This document shows, piece by piece, positions 52,062 through 61,787 of a stretch of DNA of 64,000 nucleotides. The notes beneath the pieces were generated by a model that was given only the letters and a program-made list of their open reading frames with translations, was not told where the DNA came from and did no database searches. Position numbers and translations under genes: made by a program. Source of the DNA: Nonomuraea thailandensis (GTDB lineage: Bacteria > Actinomycetota > Actinomycetes > Streptosporangiales > Streptosporangiaceae); NCBI RefSeq assembly GCF_024172165.1, contig NZ_JAMZEB010000002.1:10328501-10392500 (forward strand), read 5' to 3'. Position 1 is the first letter of the stretch. Each line of letters starts with the position of its first letter.

Positions 52062-52870
52062 TCAGGCGGGCCGTGCTCGTCCTGCTCGGGCTGGTCTGGC
52101 TCGGGCCGACGTACCTGCTGCTGGTCAACGCCTCGCGGCCGGCGGACTCCTACGATCCGGCGGCGGCGTGGGTGCCCTCGGGCGACTTCGCGCTGCTGGA
52201 GAACTTCGCGCGGGCCGTGGACGGCGCGAACCTCGGCGGCAGCCTGGCCAGCACCGCGTTCTACAGCGTCGTCTCGCCGCTGCTCGGCGTGCTGATCGGG
52301 GCGCTGGCCGGGTACGTGATCGTGGTGCTGCGGCTGCGGTACGGGTTCTGGTGGTTCCTGCTGATCTTCGGCGGCACCGTCTTCCCCTCGCAGATGTTGC
52401 TCGTGCCGCTCTTCGTCGGCTACAGCGACGCCGGTCTGTACGACAGCCGCCTCGGCCTGATCCTCATCTACACGGCGATCAACGTGCCGCTGGCCGCGTT
52501 CGTGCTGCGCAACTTCTACTCGGGCATCGCCTTCTCGATCTTCGAGGCGGCGCGCATGGACGGCGCCTCGACCTTCCGCGTCTTCTGGCGCATTTATCTG
52601 CCGATGTCGCTGCCCGCGCTGACGGCGGTGTTCATCCTGGAGTTCACCTTCATCTGGAACGACCTCGTCTTCGGCCTCACCCTCACCCAGTCCGAGGAGG
52701 TGCGGCCGGTGATGACGGCCATCGCGGGCCTCATGACCGACGTGTACGCCGGCACCCCGGTCCCCGTCGGCCTGGCGGCGGGGCTGGTGGTCTCGCTGCC
52801 GACGGTCGTGCTGTTCCTCGCCACCCAGCGCCTGTTCGCCAGGGGCCTTTCTCTAGGGAGTGTTCAATGA
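52058..52870 (+). CDS. Sugar ABC permease (MalG-type)
   Basis: The product is 270 residues with six helices and the EAA motif EAARMDGASTFRVFWRIYLPMSLPAL. The ATG overlaps the upstream stop (ATGA). No ATPase gene is present in the locus. Actinomycetes often supply a shared MsiK-like ATPase from elsewhere, so absence here is not a defect. Confidence 0.9.
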   Translation: MIRRAVLVLLGLVWLGPTYLLLVNASRPADSYDPAAAWVPSGDFALLENFARAVDGANLGGSLASTAFYSVVSPLLGVLIGALAGYVIVVLRLRYGFWWFLLIFGGTVFPSQMLLVPLFVGYSDAGLYDSRLGLILIYTAINVPLAAFVLRNFYSGIAFSIFEAARMDGASTFRVFWRIYLPMSLPALTAVFILEFTFIWNDLVFGLTLTQSEEVRPVMTAIAGLMTDVYAGTPVPVGLAAGLVVSLPTVVLFLATQRLFARGLSLGSVQ

Positions 52871-55800
52871 CCAGCCGGTTGCTCCAGCGCAGCCTGGGAA
52901 GCCCCGACTACGACGGGATCAGGCAGGCGCTGCGCGACGACACCTCGACGCCCGTGATCAGCGTGCGCGGGCTGGAGGTGCGGGTCGCGGTGCTGCCGCT
53001 GTTCACCCACGACGGCCGCCAGGCGGTCAGGGTCTCCAGCACCGAGCCGCTGACGCACGTGCTGGTCGGCGTGGACAGCGCGTCGGGCAGCGACGTGACG
53101 CTGCTGGTGCCCGAGGTGGACGAGCCGCGCGTGCTGACCCTGGAGTGCCGCGACGACGCCGGGGTGGTCGGCAGCGCGCGGATCACGGTGACGCCGCAGC
53201 GCAAGTGGCACGTGTTCGTGGTGCACCACTCGCATCTCGACATCGGCTACACCGATCCGCAGGGCACGGTGCTGCGCCACCACCTCGACTACCTGGACGC
53301 GGCGCTGCGGCTGGCGGAGGAGACCGCGTCCTGGCCGGACGACGCGAAGTTCCGGTGGACGGTCGAGTCGTCGATGCCGGCGCTCAGGTGGCTCGGCCAC
53401 CGGCCGAAGGAGATGGTCGACTCGTTCGCCGCGCTGGCCAGGGCGGGCTCGATCGAGGTGACCGCGCTGCCGTTCCAGCTCCACACCGAGGCGTGCTCGA
53501 CGGAGGAGCTGCACCGGCAGCTCCGCTTCACCTCGCGGCTCGAACAGCGCTACGGCTTCGCCACCCGGTCGGCCATGCACACCGACGTGCCGGGGGCCGT
53601 GGTCGGGCTGGTGGACGCGCTCAGCGCGGCGGGCGTGCGGTATCTCGCGGCGGCGCACAACTGGGCCGGCCGGTCGGTGCCCTACCTGCACGGCGGCGAC
53701 AAGCTGACCAGGCCGTTCCGGTGGCGGGCGCCGAGCGGGAACGAGATCCTCGTGTGGTTCACCGACACGCCGCACGGGATGGCGTACATGGAGGGCAACA
53801 CGGTCGGGCTCACCGACTGCTACGAGCTGGCCGACGACCTGCTGCCGCGCTACCTGTCCGCGCTGGCGACGCGGGGGTACCCGTACGGTCCCGGCACGTT
53901 CGGGTGGCAGGGGCCCGACGCGCCGAAGGAGCCGTACGAGCTGGACGTGCTGCACCTGCGCGTGCAGGGGGCGCACGCCGACAACGCGGGCCCGTCGATC
54001 GTGCCCGCGACGATCGCCCGCCGGTGGAACGAGCAGTGGGCCTACCCGCGCCTGCGCTCGGCCGTGAACAGCGACTTCTTCGAGCACGTCGAGGAGCGTT
54101 ACCACGACCGGCTGGCCGTGCACGAGGGCGACTGGACCGACTGGTGGGCCGACGGGCTCGGCTCCGGCGCGCGCCCGCTCGGCTACGTCCGACGGGCACA
54201 GTCGGCGCTGCGCGTGGCGGAGACGTTGCACACGATCGCCGGGGTGGACGCCACCGAGCAGGTGGACGCCGCCTACGACAAGGTCGCGCTGTTCAACGAG
54301 CACACCTGGGGAGCGGCCAACCCGTGGGAGGACGCCGAGGAGGCGGGCGACTCCGGCGGCCTGCAGTGGACGCGCAAGTCGTCCGGCGCGTACGACGCCC
54401 AGGACGACGCCGCCGACCTGCTGCACGCCGGGATCCGCAGGTTCGCCGCGGCCCTGTCGGAGTCGGGCGTCGAGGGCGGCGCGCTGGCCTCGTTCGCCGT
54501 CTTCAACCCCGCGACCCGGGCGCGCACCGACGTCGTGCGGACCTTCCTGCCCCGCGACGTGGTCGGCGTGGAGGTGCCGATCGCGCTGGTGGACGCGAGG
54601 ACCGGGCAGAGGCTGCCGCACCACGAGGAGTTCGTGGACCCCGACGACTGGCCGACCCGGCCGATCGGCCGGCACATCCACGCCGTCGTGCCGGACATCT
54701 CCGGATTCGGCTATGTGCGGGTGGACGTCGTCCCGGGGGAGAGCCAGGCGCCGGAGCCGGTCGAGCTCGACCTGGGCGGAGTGATCGAGAACGAGTTCTA
54801 CCGGGTCGCGTACGACGTGCGCGAAGGCTACGTCTCCTCGATCTTCGACAAGCGGGCGGGCCGGGAGCTGGTCAACGGCGACGCGGCGGCCGGCTTCGGC
54901 CAGTACGTCTACGACCGGTACGCCACCGCCCCCCACTTCAACCACCTGTCGGGGCACGTGGGCGCGCACGACCGCACCCTGCTCGGCGACCGCGCCATCG
55001 GCACCCACGCCACGATCAAGGAGGCCAGGCGCACGGCCGTCGGCGAGAAGCTGGTCGTGGAGCTGCGCGGCAAGGGCGTCGACTGGATCCGCGCCACGAT
55101 CGAGCTGCACTACGGCGTGCCCCGCCTCGACCTGACCTACCAGCTCGCCAAGCAGGGCACGCCCGCCAAGGAGGCCGTCTTCCTGGCCTTCCCGTTCGCC
55201 GCGGGCCCGGCCACGGCCTGGGAGCTGACCGGCGGCGTCGGCGGCCCCGGCGTGCCCAGGGTGCCGGGCTCGGCCGAGTACATGTTGCCGATCAGGCACT
55301 GGATCGCCTTCGAGGACCCGGAGCTGACCGTCGCCTGGGCCACGCTGGAGGCGCCGCTGGTGCAGCTCGGCACCATCCACATGCCGTACGCGCCGTTCCC
55401 GCCCACGCTCGACCAGGAGGACGGCACCGTCTACTCCTGGGCGCTCAACAACATCTGGGACACCAACTTCCCCGCGCAGCAGCAGGGCGAGACCACCTTC
55501 CGGTACGCGGTGGCCTCGGAGGGCGGGGCCCAGGGGCGCAGGCTGGGCGCCGCGGTGGCCTCGGGGCTGACCGAGCCGTTCGTCGGCGCGCTGATCACCG
55601 ACAGCCCCGCGAGCCAGGAGACCTACGTCTCGGTCGACCATCCTGACGTCCTGGTCACGTCCCTGGGCTGGGACGGCGTGCGGCTGCAGTCGCTGGCCGC
55701 CGAGCCGGTCGAGGTCAGGGTGTCGCGGCCGGGACACCGGACAGCCGAGGTGACGCTGCCCGCCTGCGGGGTGGCCGTGGTCAGGGGGACGCGCCAGTGA
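52867..55800 (+). CDS. Alpha-mannosidase, glycoside hydrolase family 38
   Basis: The product is 977 residues. Metal ligands His123 and Asp125 sit in HHSHLDIGYT, the nucleophile candidate is Asp240 (MHTDVPG), and a further His479 lies in FNEHTWG, all as in GH38. It removes terminal alpha-mannose by a retaining mechanism. There is no signal peptide, so it acts in the cytoplasm after import. The ATG overlaps the permease stop (ATGA), and the stop overlaps the next gene (GTGA), so it is in a tight operon. The exact linkage cannot be told. Confidence 0.9.
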   Translation: MTSRLLQRSLGSPDYDGIRQALRDDTSTPVISVRGLEVRVAVLPLFTHDGRQAVRVSSTEPLTHVLVGVDSASGSDVTLLVPEVDEPRVLTLECRDDAGVVGSARITVTPQRKWHVFVVHHSHLDIGYTDPQGTVLRHHLDYLDAALRLAEETASWPDDAKFRWTVESSMPALRWLGHRPKEMVDSFAALARAGSIEVTALPFQLHTEACSTEELHRQLRFTSRLEQRYGFATRSAMHTDVPGAVVGLVDALSAAGVRYLAAAHNWAGRSVPYLHGGDKLTRPFRWRAPSGNEILVWFTDTPHGMAYMEGNTVGLTDCYELADDLLPRYLSALATRGYPYGPGTFGWQGPDAPKEPYELDVLHLRVQGAHADNAGPSIVPATIARRWNEQWAYPRLRSAVNSDFFEHVEERYHDRLAVHEGDWTDWWADGLGSGARPLGYVRRAQSALRVAETLHTIAGVDATEQVDAAYDKVALFNEHTWGAANPWEDAEEAGDSGGLQWTRKSSGAYDAQDDAADLLHAGIRRFAAALSESGVEGGALASFAVFNPATRARTDVVRTFLPRDVVGVEVPIALVDARTGQRLPHHEEFVDPDDWPTRPIGRHIHAVVPDISGFGYVRVDVVPGESQAPEPVELDLGGVIENEFYRVAYDVREGYVSSIFDKRAGRELVNGDAAAGFGQYVYDRYATAPHFNHLSGHVGAHDRTLLGDRAIGTHATIKEARRTAVGEKLVVELRGKGVDWIRATIELHYGVPRLDLTYQLAKQGTPAKEAVFLAFPFAAGPATAWELTGGVGGPGVPRVPGSAEYMLPIRHWIAFEDPELTVAWATLEAPLVQLGTIHMPYAPFPPTLDQEDGTVYSWALNNIWDTNFPAQQQGETTFRYAVASEGGAQGRRLGAAVASGLTEPFVGALITDSPASQETYVSVDHPDVLVTSLGWDGVRLQSLAAEPVEVRVSRPGHRTAEVTLPACGVAVVRGTRQ

Positions 55801-57017
55801 AGATCGTCGACATCCGGGCCACCACGGTCGCGGTCCCGCTGGAGGCGCCGCTGCGGCACAGCAACGGCGCCCACTGGGGCCGGTTCGTCCGCACCCTCGT
55901 CGAGGTCGAGGCCGACAACGGGCTGGTCGGCCTGGGGGAGATGGGCGGCGGGGGCGAGAGCGCGGAGTCGGCCTTCCGCGCGCTCAAGCCGTACCTGGAG
56001 GGCCACGACCCGTTCCAGCTCGAGGCGCTGCGCTTCAAGATCGCGAACCCGACGGCCTCGCTCTACAACAACCGCACGCAGCTCCTGGCCGCCATCGAGT
56101 TCGCCTGCCTCGACCTCGTCGGGCAGCACCTCGGGGTGCCCGTCTGCGACCTGCTCGGCGGGCGGCTGCGGGACACGGTGCCGTTCGCCTCGTACCTGTT
56201 CTTCCGGTACGCCGCCGACGGCCACGGCGAGATCCGCACCCCCGAGCAGCTCGTCGAGCACACCAGGAGGCTCAAGCGGGAGCACGGGTTCACCGTGCAC
56301 AAGCTCAAGGGCGGGGTCTTCCCGCCGGACTACGAGCTGGAGTGCTACCGGGCGCTGGCCGAGGCGTTCCCCGGCGACCGGCTCAGGTACGACCCGAACG
56401 CCGTGCTGTCGGTGGCCGAGGGGCTGCGCTTCGGCCGCGCGATCGAGCACCTGAACAACGACTACCTGGAGGACCCGGTCTGGGGCCTCGAAGGGCTGCG
56501 GGCCGTGCGCGAGCAGGTCAGGGTGCCGCTGGCGACCAACACGGTCGTGGTCAACTTCGAGCAGCTCGCCTCGAACGTGCTGCGCAGGGGCGCCGACGTG
56601 GTGCTGCTGGACACGACGTTCTGGGGCGGGATCAGGCCGTGCGTGAAGGCGGCGGGGGTGTGCGAGACGTTCCAGGTCGGGGTGGCCGTGCACTCGTCGG
56701 GCGAGCTGGGCGTCCAGCTCGCGACCATGCTGCACCTGGGCGCGGTGCTGCCGAACCTGACCTACGCCGCCGACGCGCACTACCACCAGCTCAGGGACGA
56801 CGTGATCGAGGGCGGCAGGATGGCGTACTCGGAGGGCGCCATCGCCGTGCCGGAGGGCCCGGGGCTGGGGGTCCGGCTCGACCCCGAGCGGGTCGCCCGC
56901 TACGCCGAGTTCTACCGGGAGACGGGAGGCTATCCCTACGATCGTGACCCCGGACGGCCCGGCTGGTACGCCACGGTCCCCAACGAGCGCTTCGCGGATC
57001 CGGATATGTCTGGCTAA
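55797..57017 (+). CDS. Enolase-superfamily sugar-acid dehydratase
   Basis: The product is 406 residues. It is related to glucarate/mannonate-type dehydratases and to mandelate racemase. The Lys-x-Lys base is K169-L-K171 (TVHKLKGG). Metal ligands are D199 (RYDPNA), E225 (LEDPV) and a later residue near 248. HSSGELG supplies the His of the His-Asp dyad. It would dehydrate an aldonate to a 2-keto-3-deoxy sugar acid. Which acid is not readable. It starts by GTGA overlap with the mannosidase gene. Confidence 0.85.
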   Translation: MKIVDIRATTVAVPLEAPLRHSNGAHWGRFVRTLVEVEADNGLVGLGEMGGGGESAESAFRALKPYLEGHDPFQLEALRFKIANPTASLYNNRTQLLAAIEFACLDLVGQHLGVPVCDLLGGRLRDTVPFASYLFFRYAADGHGEIRTPEQLVEHTRRLKREHGFTVHKLKGGVFPPDYELECYRALAEAFPGDRLRYDPNAVLSVAEGLRFGRAIEHLNNDYLEDPVWGLEGLRAVREQVRVPLATNTVVVNFEQLASNVLRRGADVVLLDTTFWGGIRPCVKAAGVCETFQVGVAVHSSGELGVQLATMLHLGAVLPNLTYAADAHYHQLRDDVIEGGRMAYSEGAIAVPEGPGLGVRLDPERVARYAEFYRETGGYPYDRDPGRPGWYATVPNERFADPDMSG

Positions 57018-57038
57018 ACCAGGCCATAATTGCTCTCC

Positions 57039-58475
57039 ATGTCTGAAGAGTCGAAGCCGGCCGCCCCTGCCGACAACCTGGTCACCACCTCCCACACCTT
57101 GCCGTCCGGGCAGTCGTACACCGCGACCACCGGCACCGTCGTGCTGCGCGAAGAGGTGACCACGGACGGCAGGTTCGAGGGGTTGCGCCCGAAGGCCGAG
57201 GTGTTCGTCACCGCGTACACGATGGACGGGGCCGACCCGTTGACCAGGCCCATCACGTTCGCGTTCAACGGCGGGCCCGGGTCGTCCAGCGTGTGGCTGC
57301 ACCTGGGGGTGCTCGGTCCGCGCCGGGTGGTGATGGGTGACGCGGGGGCGCTGCTGCCGCCGCCGTACGGGCTGGTGGACAACGAGGAGAGCCTGCTGCG
57401 GGTGAGCGACCTGGTCTTCATCGACCCGATCTCCACCGGCTACTCGCGGGTGGCGGAGGGGGAGAAGGCGGAGCCGTACCACGGCTTCTCCGGCGACCTG
57501 GAGTCCATCGGCGAGGTGATCAGACTGTGGACCAGCAGGAACGGGCGGTGGATGTCGCCGAAGTTCCTGGCGGGCGAGTCGTACGGGACGGTCAGGGCGT
57601 CCGGGCTGGCCGAGCACCTGCAGTCGCGCTACGGCATGTACCTCAACGGGGTGATGCTCATCTCCTCGGTGCTCGACTACATCACCGGCGAGTTCAACGA
57701 GGGCAACGACCTGGCCTACGCCCTGTACCTGCCGACGTACGCGGCCATCGCGCACCACCACGGGCTGCACGGCGACCGGCCGCTGGCCGACGTGCTGCGC
57801 GAGGCCGAGGCGTACGCCGACCGCGACTACCTGTGGGCGCTGGTCCGCGGCAACCGGCTCCCGGCACAGGAGCGCGCGGCCGCGGTCGCGAAGGTCGCGG
57901 CGCTGACCGGGCTCAGCGAGGACTACGTGGACCGGGTGAACCTGCGCATCGAGCACATCCGCTTCTTCACCGAGGTGCTGCGCCCGCGCCGCCAGGTCGT
58001 CGGCCGCCTCGACGGCCGCTTCACCGGCTGGGACCCCGACGCCGGCCGCGAGCGCTTCACCGCCGACCCCAGCATGGACGCCATCATGGGGCCCTACAGC
58101 GCGGCGCTCAACCACTACCTGCGCGCCGAGCTGGGTTACGCCAACGACCTGCCGTACGAGATCCTCACCTCGCGCGTGTGGCCGTGGTCGTACAAGGAGT
58201 TCGAGGGCGCGCACGTGCAGGTGGCCTCCCGCCTGTCGGCCGCCATGCGCGCCAACCCGCACCTTCGGGTGCACGTGGCCTGCGGCTACCACGACGGCGC
58301 GACCCCGTACTTCGCGGCCGAGCACACCTTCGCCCATCTGGCCGTGCCGGCCGAACTGGCCGGCAACGTCGAGTTCAGGTACTACGAGGCGGGCCACATG
58401 ATGTACGTGCACGAGCCCAGCAGGCTCCGGCAGTCAGCCGACCTTGCGGCCTTCGTGCTCGGCGAGCAGGCGTGA
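57039..58475 (+). CDS. Serine carboxypeptidase-like protein, S10 family
   Basis: The product is 478 residues. Motifs of peptidase family S10 are FAFNGGPGSSSVW (oxyanion loop), FLAGESYGTVRA (nucleophile Ser), CGYHDGATPYFA (the catalytic Asp region) and YEAGHMMY (His). There is no signal peptide, which is unusual for S10, since eukaryotic members are secretory or vacuolar. A TTG at 57030 is a less likely start. It lies 21 bp after the dehydratase gene, but its link to sugar metabolism is unclear. The 3' end overlaps the convergent gene by 42 bp. Confidence 0.85.
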   Translation: MSEESKPAAPADNLVTTSHTLPSGQSYTATTGTVVLREEVTTDGRFEGLRPKAEVFVTAYTMDGADPLTRPITFAFNGGPGSSSVWLHLGVLGPRRVVMGDAGALLPPPYGLVDNEESLLRVSDLVFIDPISTGYSRVAEGEKAEPYHGFSGDLESIGEVIRLWTSRNGRWMSPKFLAGESYGTVRASGLAEHLQSRYGMYLNGVMLISSVLDYITGEFNEGNDLAYALYLPTYAAIAHHHGLHGDRPLADVLREAEAYADRDYLWALVRGNRLPAQERAAAVAKVAALTGLSEDYVDRVNLRIEHIRFFTEVLRPRRQVVGRLDGRFTGWDPDAGRERFTADPSMDAIMGPYSAALNHYLRAELGYANDLPYEILTSRVWPWSYKEFEGAHVQVASRLSAAMRANPHLRVHVACGYHDGATPYFAAEHTFAHLAVPAELAGNVEFRYYEAGHMMYVHEPSRLRQSADLAAFVLGEQA

Positions 58476-59354
58476 GGCCCGCTCGAAGCGCTGCCTGAGG
58501 TTGACGCGCAGGGCGGTGAAACGCTCGGGGTTGTCGCGGACGACGGCCCGCTGGAGCTCGGCGTCCGCCGCGTACCAGGCGGCGACCAGGCCGGACGACC
58601 ACTTGCACGCGGTGTCGGCGGTCGCGACCTGCTTCTCCTCCTCGCTCACGGCCGGCTCGTCGAGGTCCCAGCGGCTGTCGGCGATGGCCGCCTCGGGCGC
58701 CGGGTACGTGTGCCCGGCCTTGCCCATGCACGCCGACCAGCGCTTGACCGCGGCGGTGACCGACGGGTGCTTGGCGGCCTGCTCCAGCGTGAGCGAGTCC
58801 TGCAGGGCCAGCCACGGCCAGTCCGCCTTGCGCACCCCCCTGTCCAGGTTGAGCGTGGCGCGGTCGAGGCAGCCGCGGTCGGCGGCGGTGCCGTACAGGC
58901 GGTGGCGGGTGCGTTTGGGCAGCTTGCCCGCCCAGGTGCCGGTGGTGTCGGGAGAGGGCGGCCTGGCCAGGTGGTAGCCGCTGCGCCTGGCCGCCTCGGG
59001 GTCGGTGACGCCGTAGCGGCGGGAGTTGCCGGGGTCCACCGCGGCCAGCATGGACGGGTCCTCGGCGGGAGGGGAGATGGCGATGCCCTGGCGGCGCATG
59101 CATCGCACGACGAGACGGTTGTGGGCGTTGCCCAGGACGGCCCGCTGCTGGGGAGTGGTCTTGTAGGCGTCGAACGGCAGCACCAGCTCCGAGACGGAGG
59201 TGACGCCCCGTACGGGCGCCGGTGGCGCGGGCTGGTCGGCCCCGCAGGCCGCGGCGGTCGTCATCAGCAGCAGTGTGCTCGCGATAAGTCCGCGGCAGCC
59301 GGTTTCCGGCGGCCAAGCCCGGAAACCGGCACTCCCCTTGATGCTCAGTGGCAC
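58434..59354 (-). CDS. Hypothetical lipoprotein
   Basis: The product is 306 residues as drawn. A hydrophobic segment ending in AAAC (Cys37) suggests a lipoprotein, and an internal start nearer Cys37 is possible. The body is helical with four to five Cys (NRLVVRCMRRQG, WSACMGKAGHTYPAP, TACKWSSG) and Arg/Ala-rich ends. It resembles frequently annotated but uncharacterised secreted proteins of streptomycetes. Its 3' end overlaps the S10 gene, and its 5' end overlaps the I36-like gene's 3' end. Confidence 0.65.
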   Translation of the reverse strand: MPLSIKGSAGFRAWPPETGCRGLIASTLLLMTTAAACGADQPAPPAPVRGVTSVSELVLPFDAYKTTPQQRAVLGNAHNRLVVRCMRRQGIAISPPAEDPSMLAAVDPGNSRRYGVTDPEAARRSGYHLARPPSPDTTGTWAGKLPKRTRHRLYGTAADRGCLDRATLNLDRGVRKADWPWLALQDSLTLEQAAKHPSVTAAVKRWSACMGKAGHTYPAPEAAIADSRWDLDEPAVSEEEKQVATADTACKWSSGLVAAWYAADAELQRAVVRDNPERFTALRVNLRQRFERASRLLAEHEGRKVG

Positions 59355-59764
59355 CAGATGTCGATCGCGCTGGCGCGGTTGTTGCCGACGGCGTTGTTCG
59401 CCAGGAAACCGTCGTTCGAGTTGTGCGTGAACGTGCTGTGGGCGCCGGTGTAACCAGGGTGCTGCCAGAGAGTGGCGCTGCAGCCGACGCGGTTCCTGAT
59501 CGAGCTGGTCTCGTTGTTCATGCTGTGCCAGGAATTGCTGAAGTCCCAGTTCAGCCAGTTGTTGTCGGCGAAGTTCGAGTCGTCCTTGGTGAAGTCGCGC
59601 CAGTGGTCGACCTGGCCGCGGTTGTAGTCGAACCCGGCGTACAGGCAGACACGACCTCCGTAGCAGGTCGAGCGGGGGCTCGCCGCCGCGGTGGCAGCGG
59701 GGGCGACCACGGCGAACATCGCGGCCGCGGCGACGAAGCCGGCGGCCTTCTTGAATAGCCTCAC
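59345..59764 (-). CDS. Secreted I36-type / crystallin-like protein
   Basis: The product is 139 residues. A signal peptide (residues 1-28; FVAAAAMFAVVAPAATA) is followed by a beta-gamma-crystallin/I36-like domain: CYGGRVCLYAGFDYNRG, NNETSSIRNRVGC and NNRASAIDIWC. It may be a protease inhibitor. The GTG at 59762-59764 has GAGGAGAG before it; the longer frame to 59968 has no signal. It is a second I36-like gene besides the one at 22.3 kb, with different length and low similarity. Confidence 0.75.
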   Translation of the reverse strand: MRLFKKAAGFVAAAAMFAVVAPAATAAASPRSTCYGGRVCLYAGFDYNRGQVDHWRDFTKDDSNFADNNWLNWDFSNSWHSMNNETSSIRNRVGCSATLWQHPGYTGAHSTFTHNSNDGFLANNAVGNNRASAIDIWCH

Positions 59765-60012
59765 AGGTCTCTCCTCGATCGGTGAGTCATTTCGACCTCG
59801 TAACTTAGCGTGCAGAATCGAACACGAGTCGTTGTGACTCGCCGATCCCGTCAAGGCTTCGCGCCCGGGTGAGGGTCGCGTGCCCGGCCCGCCAGACCCA
59901 CTCGTATCGTGCGGTGACCTGGGTGTTCGTCGCATTGACGCAACTGTTGCCACCTCGGGTGGGCCCATGGAGGAACCCGTGACCCAGCCGAGGGGCGGTT
60001 ACGTCGAAATCG
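59765..60012. other. Gene-free interval between secreted gene and SDR gene
   Basis: Around 59790-59850 it is less GC-rich and likely holds the promoter of the I36-like gene at 59764. I see no hairpin that clearly ends the minus-strand SDR operon. Confidence 0.4.
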
Positions 60013-60783
60013 TCATTCGGGAAGGGCCGCGGGATTCTGCGCCAGCAGCCCGCCGTCCACGCGGTGCTCCGCTCCGGTGATGAACGAGGAACGCGGCCCC
60101 GCCAGGAACGCCACCAGCTCGGCCACCTCCTCCGGCCTGCCCACCCGGCCCAGCGGATGGGACCGGCCCCACTGCGCGACCTGCTCGTCCTGCGACAGCT
60201 CGCCCCGCCACAGGTCCGCCGCCCAGCGCAGCATCGGGGTGTCCACCGAGCCAGGGCAGACCGCGTTCACCCTGACGCCGTCGGCCGCGTGGTCGAGCGC
60301 CATGGCCCGCACCAGGCCGTTCAGCGCCGCCTTGCTCGTGCTGTAGGCCGCCACCCGCGCCTGCGAGGCGAACGCCTGCACCGACGAGACCACCACGATC
60401 GAGCCGCCGCCGCGCTCGCGCAGCCTGGGGACGGCGGCCTGGCAGGTGAGGTAGACGCCCTTGAGGTTGATGTCCATCACCTCGTCCCAGACGTCCTCGG
60501 GGGTGTCCTCGACGGTGCCGTAACGCTGCACGCCCGCGCAGGTGACCACGACGTCGAGGCCGCCGTACCGGGTGACGGCCAGGTCCACCAGGCCGCGCAG
60601 CTCGCCGGCCCTGCGCACGTCGGCGATCCTGCCCGTGACGCGCTCGCCGTCCTGCTCGGCCTCCTTGTCCACGCCGCAGAACACGACCGAGGCCCCGCCG
60701 GCGGCCAGCCGGTCCACCACCGCGCGTCCGATGCCCGTCGACCCGCCCGTGACCAGCGCCACCTTGCCGTCGAACTCCGTCAT
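60013..60783 (-). CDS. Short-chain dehydrogenase/reductase
   Basis: The product is 256 residues of classical SDR type: ALVTGGSTGIGRAV (cofactor loop), DINLKGVYLTCQ, catalytic Ser in VVSSVQAF and YSTSK, and NAVCPGSVDTPML. In this locus it would oxidise a sugar to its lactone, or a sugar alcohol to a sugar. It starts by overlap with the mutarotase-like gene (ATG at 60781-60783) and is the last gene of the minus-strand operon. Confidence 0.85.
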   Translation of the reverse strand: MTEFDGKVALVTGGSTGIGRAVVDRLAAGGASVVFCGVDKEAEQDGERVTGRIADVRRAGELRGLVDLAVTRYGGLDVVVTCAGVQRYGTVEDTPEDVWDEVMDINLKGVYLTCQAAVPRLRERGGGSIVVVSSVQAFASQARVAAYSTSKAALNGLVRAMALDHAADGVRVNAVCPGSVDTPMLRWAADLWRGELSQDEQVAQWGRSHPLGRVGRPEEVAELVAFLAGPRSSFITGAEHRVDGGLLAQNPAALPE

Positions 60784-61787
60784 GCCAGCACCTCCGCGCG
60801 CAACCTCGCCACCTTCGTCTCGTGCGGGTCCAGGACGAGGGCCGTGCCGTTGGCCACGGCGGCGGCCAGCCCGTCGGTCGGCATGCCGGCGAACGGCTCC
60901 AGCCCGACCGTGTACGCCCGTCCCCACCACGGGTAGCCGGTGGACGCGCCGAGCTCGTGCCACATCCACAGGTAGGGCAGCACCGTCGCATCCCATTCCA
61001 CCCGCATACCGATATCCCCAGAAATTTCGTACCAACCCTCCTCGCCGAAGCCGGTCAGGTAGACGATGTCGCTCGGCGCCCCCGGCTCCGGCACGACGCT
61101 CAGATCCGTCTCGCCGCCTCCGTGGGCGGGCACCACCGGCCACGCTCCGCCCGCTCCCACCCGGCGCTCCGGGGGATTGATCGCGCTCTCGTGCGGGATC
61201 ACGGTGATCCCCTCCGGCAGCCTGATCCGGGCCCCGGGGCGCAGGAACGGCGGGCCGTACACGAGGTGCTGCCCCCACATGGCGTGCAGCCGCAGGCCTG
61301 ACTCGTTCGTGGCCCGCCCCTCGATCTCCAGCGCCGCCGTGCCGGACCGCAGCCGGATGATCCTCTCCATCCGGTACGGCAACCGCCGCGTCCGCACGCT
61401 CAGCCGCACCGCGACCTCCTCGGGGGAGTCGGCCACGACCTCGCACTCCCACGGCAGCGCCGCCACCTCCCCGTGCTGCGCCAGCCGCGCGCCCCGGTAC
61501 TCGCTCGGCGCGCCCCCGTTGGGGAAGACCTCCTGCCAGCCGCCCTCGTAGTGGTCGATGAACTGGGCGACGTCGTCGGCGGCGCCCTGGAGATGGTCGC
61601 GCGGGTCGCGCAGGCCCTGCGGCGCCAGCCAGACGAAGTCGGTGTCGGTGGGCTTGTGCAGCAGCTCCACCACGTCCCCGCCCTTGCCGGGCAGCACGGT
61701 CACCCGCAGCCGCTCGTTCTCCAGCGTCACCGCCCGCAGCCCGTCGATCGTGCCGTGCCGCAGCCGGGCCGCCCAGTTGCGCCTCAT
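60780..61787 (-). CDS. Mutarotase-like protein (DUF4432 type)
   Basis: The product is 335 residues. It has a galactose-mutarotase-like beta-sandwich fold (LRVTVLPGKGGDVVELLHK, GWQEVFPNGGAPSEYRGARL, LHAMWGQHLVYGPPFL, VGLEPFAGMPTDG), which interconverts anomers of sugars or their derivatives. No catalytic residues can be fixed by eye. It overlaps both neighbours by four bases, indicating translational coupling. Confidence 0.75.
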   Translation of the reverse strand: MRRNWAARLRHGTIDGLRAVTLENERLRVTVLPGKGGDVVELLHKPTDTDFVWLAPQGLRDPRDHLQGAADDVAQFIDHYEGGWQEVFPNGGAPSEYRGARLAQHGEVAALPWECEVVADSPEEVAVRLSVRTRRLPYRMERIIRLRSGTAALEIEGRATNESGLRLHAMWGQHLVYGPPFLRPGARIRLPEGITVIPHESAINPPERRVGAGGAWPVVPAHGGGETDLSVVPEPGAPSDIVYLTGFGEEGWYEISGDIGMRVEWDATVLPYLWMWHELGASTGYPWWGRAYTVGLEPFAGMPTDGLAAAVANGTALVLDPHETKVARLRAEVLA

